The translations under genes and the position numbers were made by a program. From positions 1 to 41,821 of the forward strand of contig JAFSDN010000023.1 in the NCBI GenBank assembly GCA_017436245.1: a stretch of DNA of 41,821 nt, read 5' to 3'. Each line of letters begins with the position of its first letter. The first letter of the stretch is position 1. The DNA is from Clostridia bacterium (lineage in GTDB: Bacteria > Bacillota > Clostridia > Monoglobales > Monoglobaceae). Shown piece after piece: positions 33,321 through 41,444 of this stretch. The notes below the pieces were generated by a model, which saw only the letters and a list, made by a program, of their open reading frames with translations, searched no databases and had not been told where the DNA came from.

Positions 33321-34437
33321 TGTTTTCAATGGTTTCAACCTCCGTTCCGCAAAGTTTTATCAATCTTTTATATTTAAGTTTTTCCGGCTTGGTTTTTTGT
33401 GCAATAACCGACTCGCCATTTTGGGAAATCTCTCCCACAGCATTATTAATGTCGCAAAGTCTGGCATTATCATCATAAAGCAACACAACATCAACATCAA
33501 ATTTGCAGTTATCATCATAGAGACGCTCAAGAACATCAAGATAAACAGCAAAACCGATTGCACCGTTCTTTCTTGACATTTTCTTCATAAGATTATCATA
33601 CTGACCACCCGAAAGGACTCCGCCCGGAACACCGTTTACAAAGCCTTTGAAAACAACACCGCTGTAATAACCCATGTCATTTATAACAGAAAAGTCAATT
33701 CTGACTTTATGGGCACATCCGTTCTGAGCAAGAACCTCTGTTATATTTTCAAGCTCCGTTATTGCAGAATCAAACCTTTCACCACGCACAACCGATTTTA
33801 ACTTATTGATAACATCACAGGGTTCACCGTAAATTGTAATGAGGTTTTTCAGAAGCCCCGCATCAGCCTCGTCAATGCCTTCTTCACGACATACTGCTGA
33901 AATGCCGCTGACATTTTTTTCACCCAAAGCCTTCAGCATTGCCTTTCGTCCTTTTTCGGAAACAGAAACGCTGTTTAAGGCTTCCGACACAATCCCCATA
34001 TGTGAAATATCAAGTATGTAATCCTCGCTTATACATTCAAGGCTTTTTGCCGCAAGAAGCACAACCTCGGAAATACAATAATCATCTATGTCGCCAAATG
34101 CTTCAAGACCCGTTTGCATAATTTCTTTGAAAGCACGTGTATCACTTGAAGCACGGTAAACATTTTCATTATAATACATCTTCTGAACGCCCACTGTGTC
34201 ACGGCTGTTCTTTATAATTGAAAGGGTCACGTCAGGTTTGAGCGCCATGAGCTTTCCATCAACATCGGTAAAGGTAATAATATTCTCCGAAACAAGAAAA
34301 TCCTTGTTTTGAACATAAAGGTCATATTCCTCAAATTTACTCATTCTGTACTTTGCATATCCGTATCTTGAATAAAGCTCTCTGAGTTTAAAAACTATAA
34401 TCTCGTCATTTTCAAAAACACTGTCATTAAAGCTCAT
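33313..34437 (-). CDS. hisZ: ATP phosphoribosyltransferase regulatory subunit
   Basis: This 374-aa histidyl-tRNA-synthetase paralogue lacks the anticodon-binding domain and acts with short HisG as a hetero-octamer under histidine feedback. Class-II synthetase-like motifs remain (DVDGKLMALKPDVTLSI, MYYNENVYRAS, YYSGVVFKGF, LSGGQYDNLM). The ATG overlaps the stop of the upstream TrpR-like gene (TAATG). Confidence 0.93.
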   Translation of the reverse strand: MSFNDSVFENDEIIVFKLRELYSRYGYAKYRMSKFEEYDLYVQNKDFLVSENIITFTDVDGKLMALKPDVTLSIIKNSRDTVGVQKMYYNENVYRASSDTRAFKEIMQTGLEAFGDIDDYCISEVVLLAAKSLECISEDYILDISHMGIVSEALNSVSVSEKGRKAMLKALGEKNVSGISAVCREEGIDEADAGLLKNLITIYGEPCDVINKLKSVVRGERFDSAITELENITEVLAQNGCAHKVRIDFSVINDMGYYSGVVFKGFVNGVPGGVLSGGQYDNLMKKMSRKNGAIGFAVYLDVLERLYDDNCKFDVDVVLLYDDNARLCDINNAVGEISQNGESVIAQKTKPEKLKYKRLIKLCGTEVETIENNA

Positions 34438-34733
34438 TATTCCGTCTCCTTTGCGTTAAGTTTGTCAAGAACACGACGGTATCCGTCACTGCCGTAATTA
34501 AGACATTTGTTCACACGGCTGATTGTTGCCGTGCTTGCTCCTGTCTCCTTTGAAATATCTGTGTAACTTCTGTTCTGGTCAAGCATCTCAGCAACATGAA
34601 GCCTTTGAGACATATCCTGTATTTCTTTTATGGTGCAAATATCCTCAAAAAAACTGAAACATTCATCCTCGGTTTCAAGTTTCAGAACCGCTTTGACCAA
34701 CCTTTCGATTTCGGGCGTATGCAGCTTTCCCAT
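34437..34733 (-). CDS. TrpR-related repressor (YerC/YecD family), probable histidine-operon regulator
   Basis: This 98-aa DNA-binding protein has the YerC pattern: a helical N-terminus (LHTPEIERLVKAVLKLETED) and a TrpR-like helix-turn-helix (SYTDISKETGASTATISRVNKCLNYGSDGYR). The start is the ATG at 34733 after AGGATGTG. It is the first gene of the his operon and is translationally coupled to hisZ. Its promoter contains a 9-bp dyad overlapping the -10 and -35. YerC-family proteins have been proposed as HisR repressors of histidine genes in Bacillota. Here position and operator support autoregulation of the whole operon with histidine as the likely corepressor, but this is inferred. Confidence 0.88.
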   Translation of the reverse strand: MGKLHTPEIERLVKAVLKLETEDECFSFFEDICTIKEIQDMSQRLHVAEMLDQNRSYTDISKETGASTATISRVNKCLNYGSDGYRRVLDKLNAKETE

Positions 34734-34757
34734 ACAAATCACATCCTAAACTTTAAT

Positions 34758-34791
34758 ACTTTAGCATTTTATCATAGTAAAGTGCTAAAGT
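34758..34791. promoter_or_regulatory. Operator dyad in the histidine-operon promoter
   Basis: ACTTTAGCA and TGCTAAAGT are perfect 9-bp inverted repeats with 16 bp between them, so the half-sites span the -10 to -35 interval. It is the expected position for repression by the TrpR-like protein encoded by the first gene. Confidence 0.7.
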
Positions 34792-34794
34792 CAA
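34766..34794 (-). promoter_or_regulatory. Histidine operon promoter
   Basis: On the minus strand TTGACT (34789-34794) and TAAAAT (34766-34771) are separated by 17 bp, about 33 bp upstream of the first gene of the operon. Confidence 0.8.
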
Positions 34795-34812
34795 TAGCAA
34801 AATCAAAAATTT

Positions 34813-35748
34813 CTAAACATTTTTTTCAAAACGTGCAAAAGGAACATTGTATCCATTAAATTCCATAACAACTTCTTCACCGCAAGGCCTATATCCCATT
34901 TCGGTGAACAATTTTTCCTTGTCGCAATCATTTTTTGCAATTAACACATAAGGCTTTTGCGTATATACCTGACATGCCTCAATCAATTTTTTTGATTCTT
35001 CCGCATAATCCTGATGATAAAAAACATCAATTCTGTAATCGGCAATACTTGCAACAGCGCAAACAGCCCCGTTTTTGTTATGAAGACTGAATGTTATTCC
35101 GCCGTCTTCCCATAGTTTTTCGTACTTAGGATAAAGTGATTCACAGTAAATCTGAGTTATGGCTTTGGAGCTGAAAAGCTGTATGTTTGAATCAAGCGAG
35201 AATGCTGTCCCCGTTGTGAGCGCAAGAGGCAGCATCAAGGTGCGTAGATAAGGAGAATTTTTCAAAACGGTCAGTTCTGACTTTTCATAAAATTCCTTTT
35301 CAAACCTTACTCTGTTTGTATTTGTAAATCTGCACATCGCCTTTGTGCCGGGCAAATACTGAAAACCAAATGATTGATACAGATTTGCTGCAACAGGATT
35401 TCCCGTTGCAAGAAATGCCGCTTGTCCTCCCGCTGAGTCAAAATCTTCAAGAACTGCCGAAAAAATTATTTTCCCAATTCCACGGCCTCTGGCTTCCTCC
35501 GATGAACAAACACAACCTATACCGCAAACAGACGGACATAACTTTGACATTGTGATATGGGTTGTTCCGAGCAAAACATTTCCGTCCCAACAACTGTAAA
35601 TATACATATCGTTATATTCACTTTCATATCCCGTGAGCTTTTTTGAAGCAGATTCAGCTTCATCAATACCAAAGACACGATTCCAAATATCATAAAACGG
35701 TTTTATTTCTTTCTGCGTCAAAGGCGCTTTCATCTTTTTTATAATCAT
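34813..35748 (-). CDS. GNAT-family acetyltransferase with two GNAT-like halves
   Basis: The N-terminal half of this 311-aa protein (about 1-150) is a canonical GNAT fold, with the acetyl-CoA loop in CSSEEARGRGIGKIIFSAVL and a NPVAANLYQSFGFQYL block. The C-terminal half (about 190-305) looks like a decayed second GNAT-like domain (AKNDCDKEKLFTEMGYRPCG). The start at 35748 is an ATG preceded by GGGTGG. It lies 14 bp downstream of metH and may be part of the met transcript. The substrate is unknown. Confidence 0.82.
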   Translation of the reverse strand: MIIKKMKAPLTQKEIKPFYDIWNRVFGIDEAESASKKLTGYESEYNDMYIYSCWDGNVLLGTTHITMSKLCPSVCGIGCVCSSEEARGRGIGKIIFSAVLEDFDSAGGQAAFLATGNPVAANLYQSFGFQYLPGTKAMCRFTNTNRVRFEKEFYEKSELTVLKNSPYLRTLMLPLALTTGTAFSLDSNIQLFSSKAITQIYCESLYPKYEKLWEDGGITFSLHNKNGAVCAVASIADYRIDVFYHQDYAEESKKLIEACQVYTQKPYVLIAKNDCDKEKLFTEMGYRPCGEEVVMEFNGYNVPFARFEKNV

Positions 35749-35762
35749 TTGCGCCACCCTTT

Positions 35763-38126
35763 CTAACTATAAAACTTTTCAGCAACATGAACCGTTTCCA
35801 TTGCATCTGCTGCATAAAAATCGGCATTTATCATTTGTGCATATTCAGGATTCAGAACAGCTCCGCCAACAACAATTTTCACATCGGAGACTTCCTCATG
35901 CAACAGCTTGATTGTTGTCTCCATTGCTGGAACGGTTGTGGTCATAAGAGCACTGAGCCCCACAAATCTGCATCCCGTTTCCTTCACTTTTTCAAGAACA
36001 GCTTCAGGAGCAACATCACGTCCAAGGTCAAAGACCGTAAAACCGTAGCTTTCAAGGAGAACCTTTACAATATTTTTTCCAATATCGTGAATATCGCCCT
36101 TGACGGTTGCAAGAATAACCTCTCCGCGACTTTCTCCCTTTTTGTCGGGCATTTTTGTCTTTATTTCATCAAATGCCGCTGACGCCGCTTCGGCACTCAT
36201 AAGAAGCTGAGGCAAGTATGCCCTCTTTTCTTCAAAAGCAACACCAATTTCATTCAGCGCAGGAATTATTTTTTCGTTTATAACATCAAGGGGATTTTCG
36301 GTTTCAAGCAGTAATCTTGCCGCCGTCACAGCCTGTTCCTTTATTCCTTTAACAATGGCACGGTGAAGATCTGACTCATCATCTGACTTTTTCATAACCA
36401 CCGCCTGTACGTTTTCAGCCGAGTTTGCATATTCAATATATTCAGCACAGGCAGTATCCATATTATGAAGAACCTTATGCGAATAGTATACATCCATCAT
36501 ACCCACCGAAAAGGGATTCATTATCGCACAGTCAAGGCCGCACTCAAGGCTTTGGGCAAAAAACGCTGAATTAATCTTTTCACGGTTGGGAAGTCCAAAG
36601 GATATATTTGAGACACCAAGACTTGTACAAAGTCCCATATCCTTTATGAGCCTTATGGATTCCATTGTAACAAGAGCACCTGTACTGTCAGAGGAAACCG
36701 TCAACGCAAGGGGGTCAACAATTATATCCTTTTTATCAATTCCGTATTCTGCCGCCTTGTCAACAATCTTTTTTGCAACGTCACGTCTGCCTTCTGCAGT
36801 TTCGGGTATACCGTTTTCATCAATTGTCAGTGCAATCACGGCACCGCCATATTTTTTCACAAGAGGGAAAATACTTTCCATACTTTCCGCTTTTCCGTTT
36901 ACGGAATTCACAAGGGGCTTGCCGTTGTAAATCCGCATTGCTCCTTCCAAAGCATCAGGGTCGTTGGAATCAAGCTGCAATGGAATATCCGTCACAGCCT
37001 GAACAGCTTCGGTTGCCGATTTCAGCATTTGTGCCTCATCAATTTCAGGAAGACCTGTGTTTACATCAAGAATATGTACACCTGCCTCCTCCTGACGTAA
37101 TGCTTCGTTGAGAATGTACGTCATATTATTCTCCCTGAGAGCCTCCTTGAGCTTTGCCTTGCCCGTTGGGTTTATTCTCTCGCCAATCAAAACAGGAGTA
37201 TTTCCAATCTCAACCGCATGAGTATATGAAGAAACAACCGTTTTTGATTTGAAATCAGGAGCTTTGTATTCAACAGATTTGGTTGCCTCAATCATTTTCT
37301 TCATATATTCAGGTGTTGTTCCGCAACAACCGCCAAGAATACAAGCGCCAAGCTCAGCCATATTTTTCATATATTCCGCAAACTGTACGGCATCAATATT
37401 ATAAGCCGTTTTTCCATCCACAACAACAGGAAGACCTGCATTGGGATTCACAATTATTGGAACAGAAGCATTATCCACAAACCTCTCAATCAAAGGCAGC
37501 ATCATGTCGGGGCCAAGGGAACAATTCATACCCAAGGCATCAACCCCCAGTGATTCCAGCATCGCAATCATAGCTTCAGGCGTTGCACCGGTCATCAGCT
37601 TTCCACTTTCGTCATAAACATTGGTAACAAATATAGGAAGGTCACAATTTTCCTTTGCCGCCAATACTGCCGCCTTGGTTTCATAGCTGTCGTTCATTGT
37701 TTCAATTAAAATCAAATCAGCACCGCATTCCGCCGCAACCTGTACATTTTTTGAAAAAACGGAAACAGCATCCTCAAAATCAAGGTCACCAAGGGGCTTC
37801 AAAAGTCTGCCCGTGGGGCCCATATCAAAGGCAACAAAAGAATCGGCATAACCCTCCGCCGCAGATTTGGCACAGCGTATTGCTCTTTCAATCAATTCCT
37901 CATAATTCTCATATTTTTCACAATTAACACCAAAGGTATTGGTTGTGATAATATTGCAGCCTGCATCAAGATAACCTTTATGAAGCTCGGTTATCCTTTC
38001 GGGATGCTCAATATTCCATACTTCGGGAGGAGTCCCTGTGGGAAGCCCCATCGACTGCAAAACCGTTCCCGTTCCACCGTCACAGTACAGCCTTTTTGTT
38101 TTTATCAATTTACGTAAATTACTCAT
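35763..38126 (-). CDS. metH: Cobalamin-dependent methionine synthase lacking the activation domain
   Basis: This 787-aa enzyme transfers a methyl group from methyltetrahydrofolate to homocysteine. The domains in order are: homocysteine-binding (about 1-290, zinc cysteines in MNCSLGPDM and GGCCGTTPEYM); pterin-binding (about 310-570, VLIGERINPTGKAKLKEA); a helical B12 cap; and the cobalamin domain (about 650-787, cobalt-ligand His in GDIHDIGKNIVKVLLES). The C-terminal reactivation domain of the E. coli enzyme (about 1200 aa in all) is missing and is encoded as a separate protein directly upstream. This is usual in Clostridia. The start overlaps that gene by 8 nt. Confidence 0.95.
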   Translation of the reverse strand: MSNLRKLIKTKRLYCDGGTGTVLQSMGLPTGTPPEVWNIEHPERITELHKGYLDAGCNIITTNTFGVNCEKYENYEELIERAIRCAKSAAEGYADSFVAFDMGPTGRLLKPLGDLDFEDAVSVFSKNVQVAAECGADLILIETMNDSYETKAAVLAAKENCDLPIFVTNVYDESGKLMTGATPEAMIAMLESLGVDALGMNCSLGPDMMLPLIERFVDNASVPIIVNPNAGLPVVVDGKTAYNIDAVQFAEYMKNMAELGACILGGCCGTTPEYMKKMIEATKSVEYKAPDFKSKTVVSSYTHAVEIGNTPVLIGERINPTGKAKLKEALRENNMTYILNEALRQEEAGVHILDVNTGLPEIDEAQMLKSATEAVQAVTDIPLQLDSNDPDALEGAMRIYNGKPLVNSVNGKAESMESIFPLVKKYGGAVIALTIDENGIPETAEGRRDVAKKIVDKAAEYGIDKKDIIVDPLALTVSSDSTGALVTMESIRLIKDMGLCTSLGVSNISFGLPNREKINSAFFAQSLECGLDCAIMNPFSVGMMDVYYSHKVLHNMDTACAEYIEYANSAENVQAVVMKKSDDESDLHRAIVKGIKEQAVTAARLLLETENPLDVINEKIIPALNEIGVAFEEKRAYLPQLLMSAEAASAAFDEIKTKMPDKKGESRGEVILATVKGDIHDIGKNIVKVLLESYGFTVFDLGRDVAPEAVLEKVKETGCRFVGLSALMTTTVPAMETTIKLLHEEVSDVKIVVGGAVLNPEYAQMINADFYAADAMETVHVAEKFYS

Positions 38127-38709
38127 TTTTTATCCCCATTATTGCCGTTACAGATTTCCCGGGAGACATCATAAACGACGTATTTGTTGTTATTCCCAAA
38201 AGCCTTTGGGCGTTAAGAAGTTCAAGAATCCGAGGCTGAATATCAAGGTTCAAATCACCAAAACCGGGGCTGAATCTCGGTCTGCAGCCAATGTCACCTT
38301 TAACCAGCCTATCCGCCTGATTCGCTGCAGCTTCTGCCATTGATGAAGCGAGAGCATCCGTTATAAAATACCTTGCAGGCGAAACATGCGATTGCTGAAT
38401 AAGAAGTCTGTCAACTCCATGTCCAAGTGTTACGGCAAAGATAAAAACCTCTGCACAGCCTTTCAGATTCTTTACAAGAGTTGAACTCCTAAATTTGCCA
38501 AAACCTATATCAAGGCGGTCATTTGTTTCATATTCCACCTTATGTCGCATTGAAACAAACTTACAGTCAACAACCTTTTTCAATTCTTCACAGCACTCAT
38601 CAAGCTGCGGCATTTCAAAGCCCTTTTCAATGCAAAGCCGCCTTGCGGTTTCGCCTTTATTCAAAATCAATTCATCAACAGGAATTCTCCTGTAATCTAA
38701 GACATTCAC
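38119..38709 (-). CDS. Stand-alone methionine synthase activation domain protein
   Basis: This 196-aa protein is homologous to the C-terminal activation module of MetH, which reductively methylates inactive cobalamin with S-adenosylmethionine. The signature is RPRFSPGFGDLNLDIQPRIL, followed by LLGITTNTSFMMSPGKSVTAIMGI. It starts at a GTG that overlaps the metF stop (GTGA); an ATG at 38705 is out of frame. It is sandwiched between metF and metH, so the three products form one methyl-transfer unit. Confidence 0.88.
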   Translation of the reverse strand: MNVLDYRRIPVDELILNKGETARRLCIEKGFEMPQLDECCEELKKVVDCKFVSMRHKVEYETNDRLDIGFGKFRSSTLVKNLKGCAEVFIFAVTLGHGVDRLLIQQSHVSPARYFITDALASSMAEAAANQADRLVKGDIGCRPRFSPGFGDLNLDIQPRILELLNAQRLLGITTNTSFMMSPGKSVTAIMGIKNE

Positions 38710-39566
38710 TTTATAATCTCCGAAAGATTTCTCTGTATTGCCGCCGCAACATCAGGCTTGTTCATGGAATAGATATGCACAGCATTGACACCATTTGCAA
38801 ACAGGTCAATAATCTGCTCGGTTGCATATGCAATTCCCGCCTGCTTCATGGCATCAGGATTTTCACCGTAACGGTCAACAAGTCTCAAAAACCGCTGGGG
38901 CAAAGTGTTTCCCGAAATGGAGCAGATTCTCTTTATTTGAGCCGCATTTGTAACAGGCATGATTCCTGCCACAACAGGAACTTTCACATCAGCCCTGAGC
39001 AATCTGTACATAAAATTATACAAGATGTTATTATCAAAAAACATCTGGGTCGTCAAAAACTCGCAGCCTGCATCAACCTTCTTTTTAAGGTTATCAATAT
39101 CTTCAATGCTGTTTTTGCTTTCGGGATGATTTTCGGGATAACAGGCACCGCCAATACAAAATCCCCCGAAATCCCTGATTTCCTCTGCAAGCTCACTGGC
39201 GTAATGGTATTCCATCCTTTCAGGCAAGCCTTCCCTTGGAATATCACCTCTGAGAGCAAGAATGTTTTCAATTTCTCTGTTTTTCAGCTCTCCAAGAAGC
39301 TCGTGTATCTGTTCCCTTGTTGAAGAAATACAGCTAAGGTGAGCAATGGGAGTAACGCCAAGCTCGGCAATTGCCCGGGCAATATCTGCCGTATATTCCG
39401 ATGTGCCACCACCGGCACCGTAGGTAACGCTCATAAAGCTTGGTTTTAAACCGGCAATCTCCTGTGCCGCCTTCATAACCGTTTCAAAATTATCACCTGT
39501 TTTGGGCGGAAACACCTCAAAGGACAGACTTGGCTTTTCGCCCCTGATTATATCAATAACCTTCAT
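38706..39566 (-). CDS. metF: Methylenetetrahydrofolate reductase
   Basis: This 286-aa flavin TIM-barrel enzyme reduces 5,10-methylene-THF to 5-methyl-THF for MetH. Motifs are LSFEVFPPKTGDNFET, SVTYGAGGGTS, AHLSCISSTREQI, NILALRGDIPREG, CEFLTTQMFFDN and VVAGIMPVTNAAQI. It is 31 bp downstream of the flavodiiron gene and directly upstream of the activation protein and metH. No S-box riboswitch was found in front of this cluster. Confidence 0.94.
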   Translation of the reverse strand: MKVIDIIRGEKPSLSFEVFPPKTGDNFETVMKAAQEIAGLKPSFMSVTYGAGGGTSEYTADIARAIAELGVTPIAHLSCISSTREQIHELLGELKNREIENILALRGDIPREGLPERMEYHYASELAEEIRDFGGFCIGGACYPENHPESKNSIEDIDNLKKKVDAGCEFLTTQMFFDNNILYNFMYRLLRADVKVPVVAGIMPVTNAAQIKRICSISGNTLPQRFLRLVDRYGENPDAMKQAGIAYATEQIIDLFANGVNAVHIYSMNKPDVAAAIQRNLSEIIK

Positions 39567-39596
39567 AAAATCACTTCCGTATCATTCATTTTGCAC

Positions 39597-40748
39597 TCAA
39601 ATCAGCTCTTCAGCAAGAGCAGAAATCTGAGTTTTATTTTCTTCCGTCATTGCTGACATAATTTTTACCGCAGTCTCACAGTATGTCAGATTTTTGCATT
39701 TTTCGAGCATTCCTGTCATTGTTTTCGCTGCATTTGGCGCCCATGTTCCGTTTTCAATAATTCCAATTTTTTTGTTCTGAAAATTACGTTCTGTCAGATG
39801 GTCAATAAATTCACGCATAAACGGAAATACATCATTATTGTATGTTGTTGTTGCAAGGACAATTTTGCCATAACGGAAAGCATCCTCCACAGCCTCTGCC
39901 ATATCGCATCTTGCAAGATCATTGACAGTAACCTTGGGACAACCCTTTTCTTTCAGCATTTTTTCAAGAAGTTCAACGGCTTTTTTGGTGTTGCCGTAAA
40001 CCGAAGTATAGGCAATCACAACACCTTCGGATTCCGTCTGATAACCTGACCAGATGTTATACAAATCAAGATAATAATCAAGATTTTCATTGAGCACAGG
40101 ACCATGAAGAGGACAAATGACTTGTATGTCAAGATTTGCCGCTTTTTTCAAAAGAGCCTGCACCTGAGCACCGTATTTTCCAACAATGCCAATATAATAT
40201 CTTCTTGCCTCACACGCCCAGTCTTCTTCAACATCCAATGCACCAAATTTGCCGAATCCGTCTGCCGAAAACAGAATTTTGTCTGTGCTGTCATAGGTCA
40301 CAATAACCTCAGGCCAATGAACCATTGGTGCAGTCAAAAAAGTCAAATTGTGTTTTCCGAGACACAGGGTATCACCTTCGCCGACAACATGTTTGCGGTC
40401 GGGAAAATCAGTGCCGAAAAATTGTTGCATCATAACAAAAGCCTTTGCTGATGCAACAATTTTGGTATCGGGATATTCTTTGGCAAAGCTTGCAATATTT
40501 GCCGAATGATCAGGCTCCATATGCTGAACAATCAAAAAATCAGGTGTTCTGCCCTCCAGAGCAAGCTTGATATTACGAAGCCAGTCATCGGTAAAATTCG
40601 CATCAACCGAATCCATAACTGCAATTTTTTCGTCAATAATTACATACGAGTTGTATGACATTCCGTTTGGAACAATATACTGACCTTCAAACAGGTCAAT
40701 TCTGTGGTCATTAACACCGATATATTTCACATCATCTGTAATAAACAT
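39597..40748 (-). CDS. A-type flavoprotein (flavodiiron protein)
   Basis: This 383-aa protein has an N-terminal metallo-beta-lactamase-like diiron domain (about 1-250) and a C-terminal flavodoxin domain (about 255-383, FMN loop AYTSVYGNTKKAVELL). The iron ligands are visible in VQHMEPDHSANI (HxExDH), MVHWPEV, FSADGFGKFG and CPLHGPVL. Such proteins reduce oxygen and/or nitric oxide to protect anaerobes. The start at 40748 follows GAGGAG and lies downstream of a promoter at 40787-40815. It is the first gene of the metF-metH transcript or a separate unit with read-through. Confidence 0.92.
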   Translation of the reverse strand: MFITDDVKYIGVNDHRIDLFEGQYIVPNGMSYNSYVIIDEKIAVMDSVDANFTDDWLRNIKLALEGRTPDFLIVQHMEPDHSANIASFAKEYPDTKIVASAKAFVMMQQFFGTDFPDRKHVVGEGDTLCLGKHNLTFLTAPMVHWPEVIVTYDSTDKILFSADGFGKFGALDVEEDWACEARRYYIGIVGKYGAQVQALLKKAANLDIQVICPLHGPVLNENLDYYLDLYNIWSGYQTESEGVVIAYTSVYGNTKKAVELLEKMLKEKGCPKVTVNDLARCDMAEAVEDAFRYGKIVLATTTYNNDVFPFMREFIDHLTERNFQNKKIGIIENGTWAPNAAKTMTGMLEKCKNLTYCETAVKIMSAMTEENKTQISALAEELI

Positions 40749-40786
40749 AAGTATACTCCTCTTTTTATCTAAAATTTCACTTTTAT

Positions 40787-40815
40787 ATACTAACACAATC
40801 CCGTGCAATTTTCAA
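40787..40815 (-). promoter_or_regulatory. Promoter of the flavodiiron gene
   Basis: On the minus strand TTGAAA (40810-40815) and TAGTAT (40787-40792) are separated by 17 bp, about 39 bp upstream of the start. It probably also drives metF and metH. Confidence 0.7.
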
Positions 40816-40842
40816 TAGTAATTTTAAACGATTATAAAAGGC

Positions 40843-41265
40843 TCACAACTCAAACATATAATCCAAAAGCGACCAGTTTTGCTGAAAGGGACGCATAATG
40901 TTCCAATATCCCGCACCACGCAGGTTCTTTTCTTTTATCAGATTGAATTTTTCAGTTATACTCCTCACATCCTCAAACCAGACCTCATGGGTTCTTCCTT
41001 CATCATCCGTATATCTGAACCACGGAGCCTGTGACAGTTCGTCATATTGAATCTCTGCTCCAAATCTCGCCGCAAGCTGAATTGCCTCAACATTTGATAT
41101 GGAGTCCGCCATTGACTCTCCCTTAACATAAGGAAGGGTCCAGTCATAACCGTAATTGGGAATCCCCAGAAAAATCTTTTCAGGCGGTATTATTCCCAAG
41201 GCATATTCCACCACCTGTCTGACATTTCGTATGGGTGCAACCGCAAGCGGAGGTCCGTACGTGTA
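40843..41265 (-). pseudogene. LysM-GH18 spore lysin (SleL/YaaH-like), C-terminal half
   Basis: About 140 codons of family-18 hydrolase sequence begin in mid-domain: YGPPLAVAPIRNVRQVVEYA, then IFLGIPNYGYDWTLPY, APWFRYTDDEGRTHEVWFED, and the terminal barrel strand GAGYWNIMRPFQQNWSLLDY before the stop. In intact SleL/YaaH proteins this part directly follows the MTYEWG strand, which is exactly where the other fragment (18885-19738) ends. The frame continues upstream to a TTG at 41283, but those codons are foreign sequence. It carries no LysM domain, no catalytic DxDxE motif and no proper start, so it is inactive alone. Confidence 0.88.
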
Positions 41266-41284
41266 CTCACATTCGGGATGCAAG
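41239..41284. other. Hybrid attachment site between lysin C-half and spoVM side
   Basis: The left part (to 41260) is lysin coding sequence; GTGTA (41261-41265) is the core shared with 18885-18889. The right arm (41269-41284) is the reverse complement of CTTGCATCCCGAATGT, matching the arm beside the recombinase at 13 of 16 positions. Its own left neighbour matches at only 5 of 16. Confidence 0.7.
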
Positions 41285-41290
41285 TAGTAG

Positions 41291-41312
41291 GTCCCGCCAT
41301 GAACGACGGGAC
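41291..41312. repeat. Perfect 6-bp stem hairpin beside the attachment site
   Basis: GTCCCG and CGGGAC flank a 10-nt loop, 35 bp after the spoVM stop. No U-run follows on the minus strand, so it is more likely a recombinase accessory site or mRNA 3' structure than a standard terminator. Confidence 0.5.
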
Positions 41313-41346
41313 AAACCTCTACGATATTTTATAACATCTTATGTAC

Positions 41347-41430
41347 TCATACTTCTGCACTTTTTATTTTGAACAAACTTTTCAAAATTCCGCGCAAAAA
41401 TTTTGGAGCCTTCACCACAACAATTTTCAT
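41347..41430 (-). CDS. spoVM: SpoVM-like sporulation peptide (27 aa)
   Basis: A 27-codon frame starts 7 nt after GGAGGG and encodes MKIVVVKAPKFLRGILKSLF plus a short basic tail. It matches B. subtilis SpoVM (26 aa) in length, in the amphipathic pattern and in key positions: the proline at residue 9 and the PKFLxGI core. SpoVM recognises the positively curved forespore membrane and anchors the SpoIVA coat base. It follows a 57-aa membrane protein gene by 14 bp, probably in one transcript. It lies only 60-80 bp from the recombination junction in the spore lysin C-half. Confidence 0.78.
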   Translation of the reverse strand: MKIVVVKAPKFLRGILKSLFKIKSAEV

Positions 41431-41444
41431 AGAAATCCCTCCAT

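Noticed and set aside
40749..40842. S-box or cobalamin riboswitch upstream of the metF-metH cluster
   Set aside because: The leader is only about 35-40 nt from a clear promoter; there is no room for the conserved riboswitch core.
18860..41284. Two unrelated paralogous lysin fragments
   Set aside because: Not excluded, but less likely: the halves meet at the same codon, share the GTGTA core, and the outer flanks rebuild a dyad that only makes sense for one reciprocal exchange.
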